Assembly (NCBI GenBank): GCA_017459485.1
Contig: JAFUCW010000324.1
Coordinates: forward strand, 1 to 5,436
Direction: 5' to 3'
DNA from: Eggerthellaceae bacterium
Lineage (GTDB): Bacteria > Actinomycetota > Coriobacteriia > Coriobacteriales > Eggerthellaceae
DNA: 5,436 bases
Positions 5,079 to 5,436 of this stretch are shown here, one piece after another (within the stretch, counting starts at the first letter, position 1; each line of letters begins with the position of its first letter). The notes below the pieces were generated by a model. That model did not search any database and had not been told where the DNA came from. It was given only the letters and a program-made list of their open reading frames with translations. Both the position numbers and the translations under genes were made by a program.

Positions 5079-5436
5079 ATGTACGCGTTGGGCATGGACA
5101 TAGGTGTGTCTTCCGTGCGCCTTGCGGCGGTTGAGGAAGGAGCGCTGGCGTGGACGGGCGAAGAGGCCCATCGTGGTGGCGCCGCTGCCGCGCTCGGGCG
5201 TTTGCTGGACGTCCTGGACGGGCAGCTTGGCCTGGATGCGTGCGCCGCCTGGATGGCAACCGGATCCGGCGCGGAAATCGCGCGCGGCCCAGTGCTGGGC
5301 GACGTTCCCGCCCTTGCGCGCGGACTGTCCCTTTTGGCGCCGGATGCGAAAAGCGCCATTGCCATCGGAGGACAGAGTGCCTACTACGTCTGCGGGATGG
5401 ACGGCAGCGAAGCGCCCCAGTTCGCCCAGAACGAAA
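5079..5436 (+). CDS. BadF/BadG/HgdC-type ASKHA ATPase, activase-like (5' part)
   Basis: The ATG at 5079 opens 119 codons that run off the window. AAGGAG (5060-5065) lies 13 nt upstream and GAAGG (5065-5069) lies 9 nt upstream. No in-frame alternative start is nearby. The N-terminus MYALGMDIGVSSVRLAAV is the phosphate-1 motif of the acetate kinase/Hsp70/actin fold (Asp7, Gly9). It is followed by ATGSG (60-64) and a phosphate-2-like IAIGGQS (94-100), then FAQNE at the edge, where the family normally continues into NxxCAAGTG. Activases of this family bind a 4Fe-4S cluster between two subunits and use ATP to push an electron into 2-hydroxyacyl-CoA dehydratase, benzoyl-CoA reductase or double-cubane proteins. 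Here the usual DIGGQD is AIGGQS, losing both aspartates, so catalysis may differ. The cluster cysteines would lie outside the window. Confidence 0.8.
   Translation, partial: MYALGMDIGVSSVRLAAVEEGALAWTGEEAHRGGAAAALGRLLDVLDGQLGLDACAAWMATGSGAEIARGPVLGDVPALARGLSLLAPDAKSAIAIGGQSAYYVCGMDGSEAPQFAQNE

Overview
The window looks like a piece of a high-GC, anaerobic actinobacterial chromosome. My best guess is class Coriobacteriia, Eggerthellaceae-like. This rests on GC-rich codon use from about position 800 onward, a Tat-type lipoprotein signal, a TTG start behind a perfect Shine-Dalgarno sequence, a Crp/Fnr-type regulator, and the start of a gene of the 2-hydroxyacyl-CoA dehydratase activase (BadF/HgdC) family. 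The taxonomic call is inference; no rRNA or marker gene is present.

Left part (1-565, minus strand): a compact toxin-antitoxin operon. A RelB/DinJ-like antitoxin (204-515) overlaps a PIN-domain toxin (1-207, running off the left edge) by an ATGA junction. Upstream of the antitoxin lies an unusual operator-like element (528-564) built of four related 7-bp half-sites in an interleaved A-B/A'-B' arrangement. It covers the -10 of a good minus-strand promoter and also a possible plus-strand promoter. This part is visibly more AT-rich than the rest and may be an acquired module.

Middle (565-811): a spacer with one doubtful 69-codon ORF (572-781) and an imperfect dyad (768-799) just ahead of the next operon.

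Right part (812-5436, plus strand): a tightly packed cluster. It contains an ABC importer of the nitrate/sulfonate/thiamine-precursor class, made of a Tat lipoprotein substrate-binding protein, a permease with a strange ~170-residue N-terminal extension carrying three 17-residue repeats, and an ATPase. These are followed by a Crp/Fnr-family regulator, a 68-aa protein resembling DUF1858-type domains, and the first 119 codons of a BadF/BadG/HgdC-type ASKHA ATPase. A strong 10-bp hairpin (4750-4776) sits between the regulator and the small protein.

How the parts may work together (inference): the importer brings in a small organic or ionic substrate and the Crp-like protein controls the locus. 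The activase-like ATPase, with a partner expected just past the right edge (a HgdB/BcrC-type or double-cubane cluster protein), would catalyse a low-potential reduction of that substrate or a derivative. The substrate cannot be read from this sequence.
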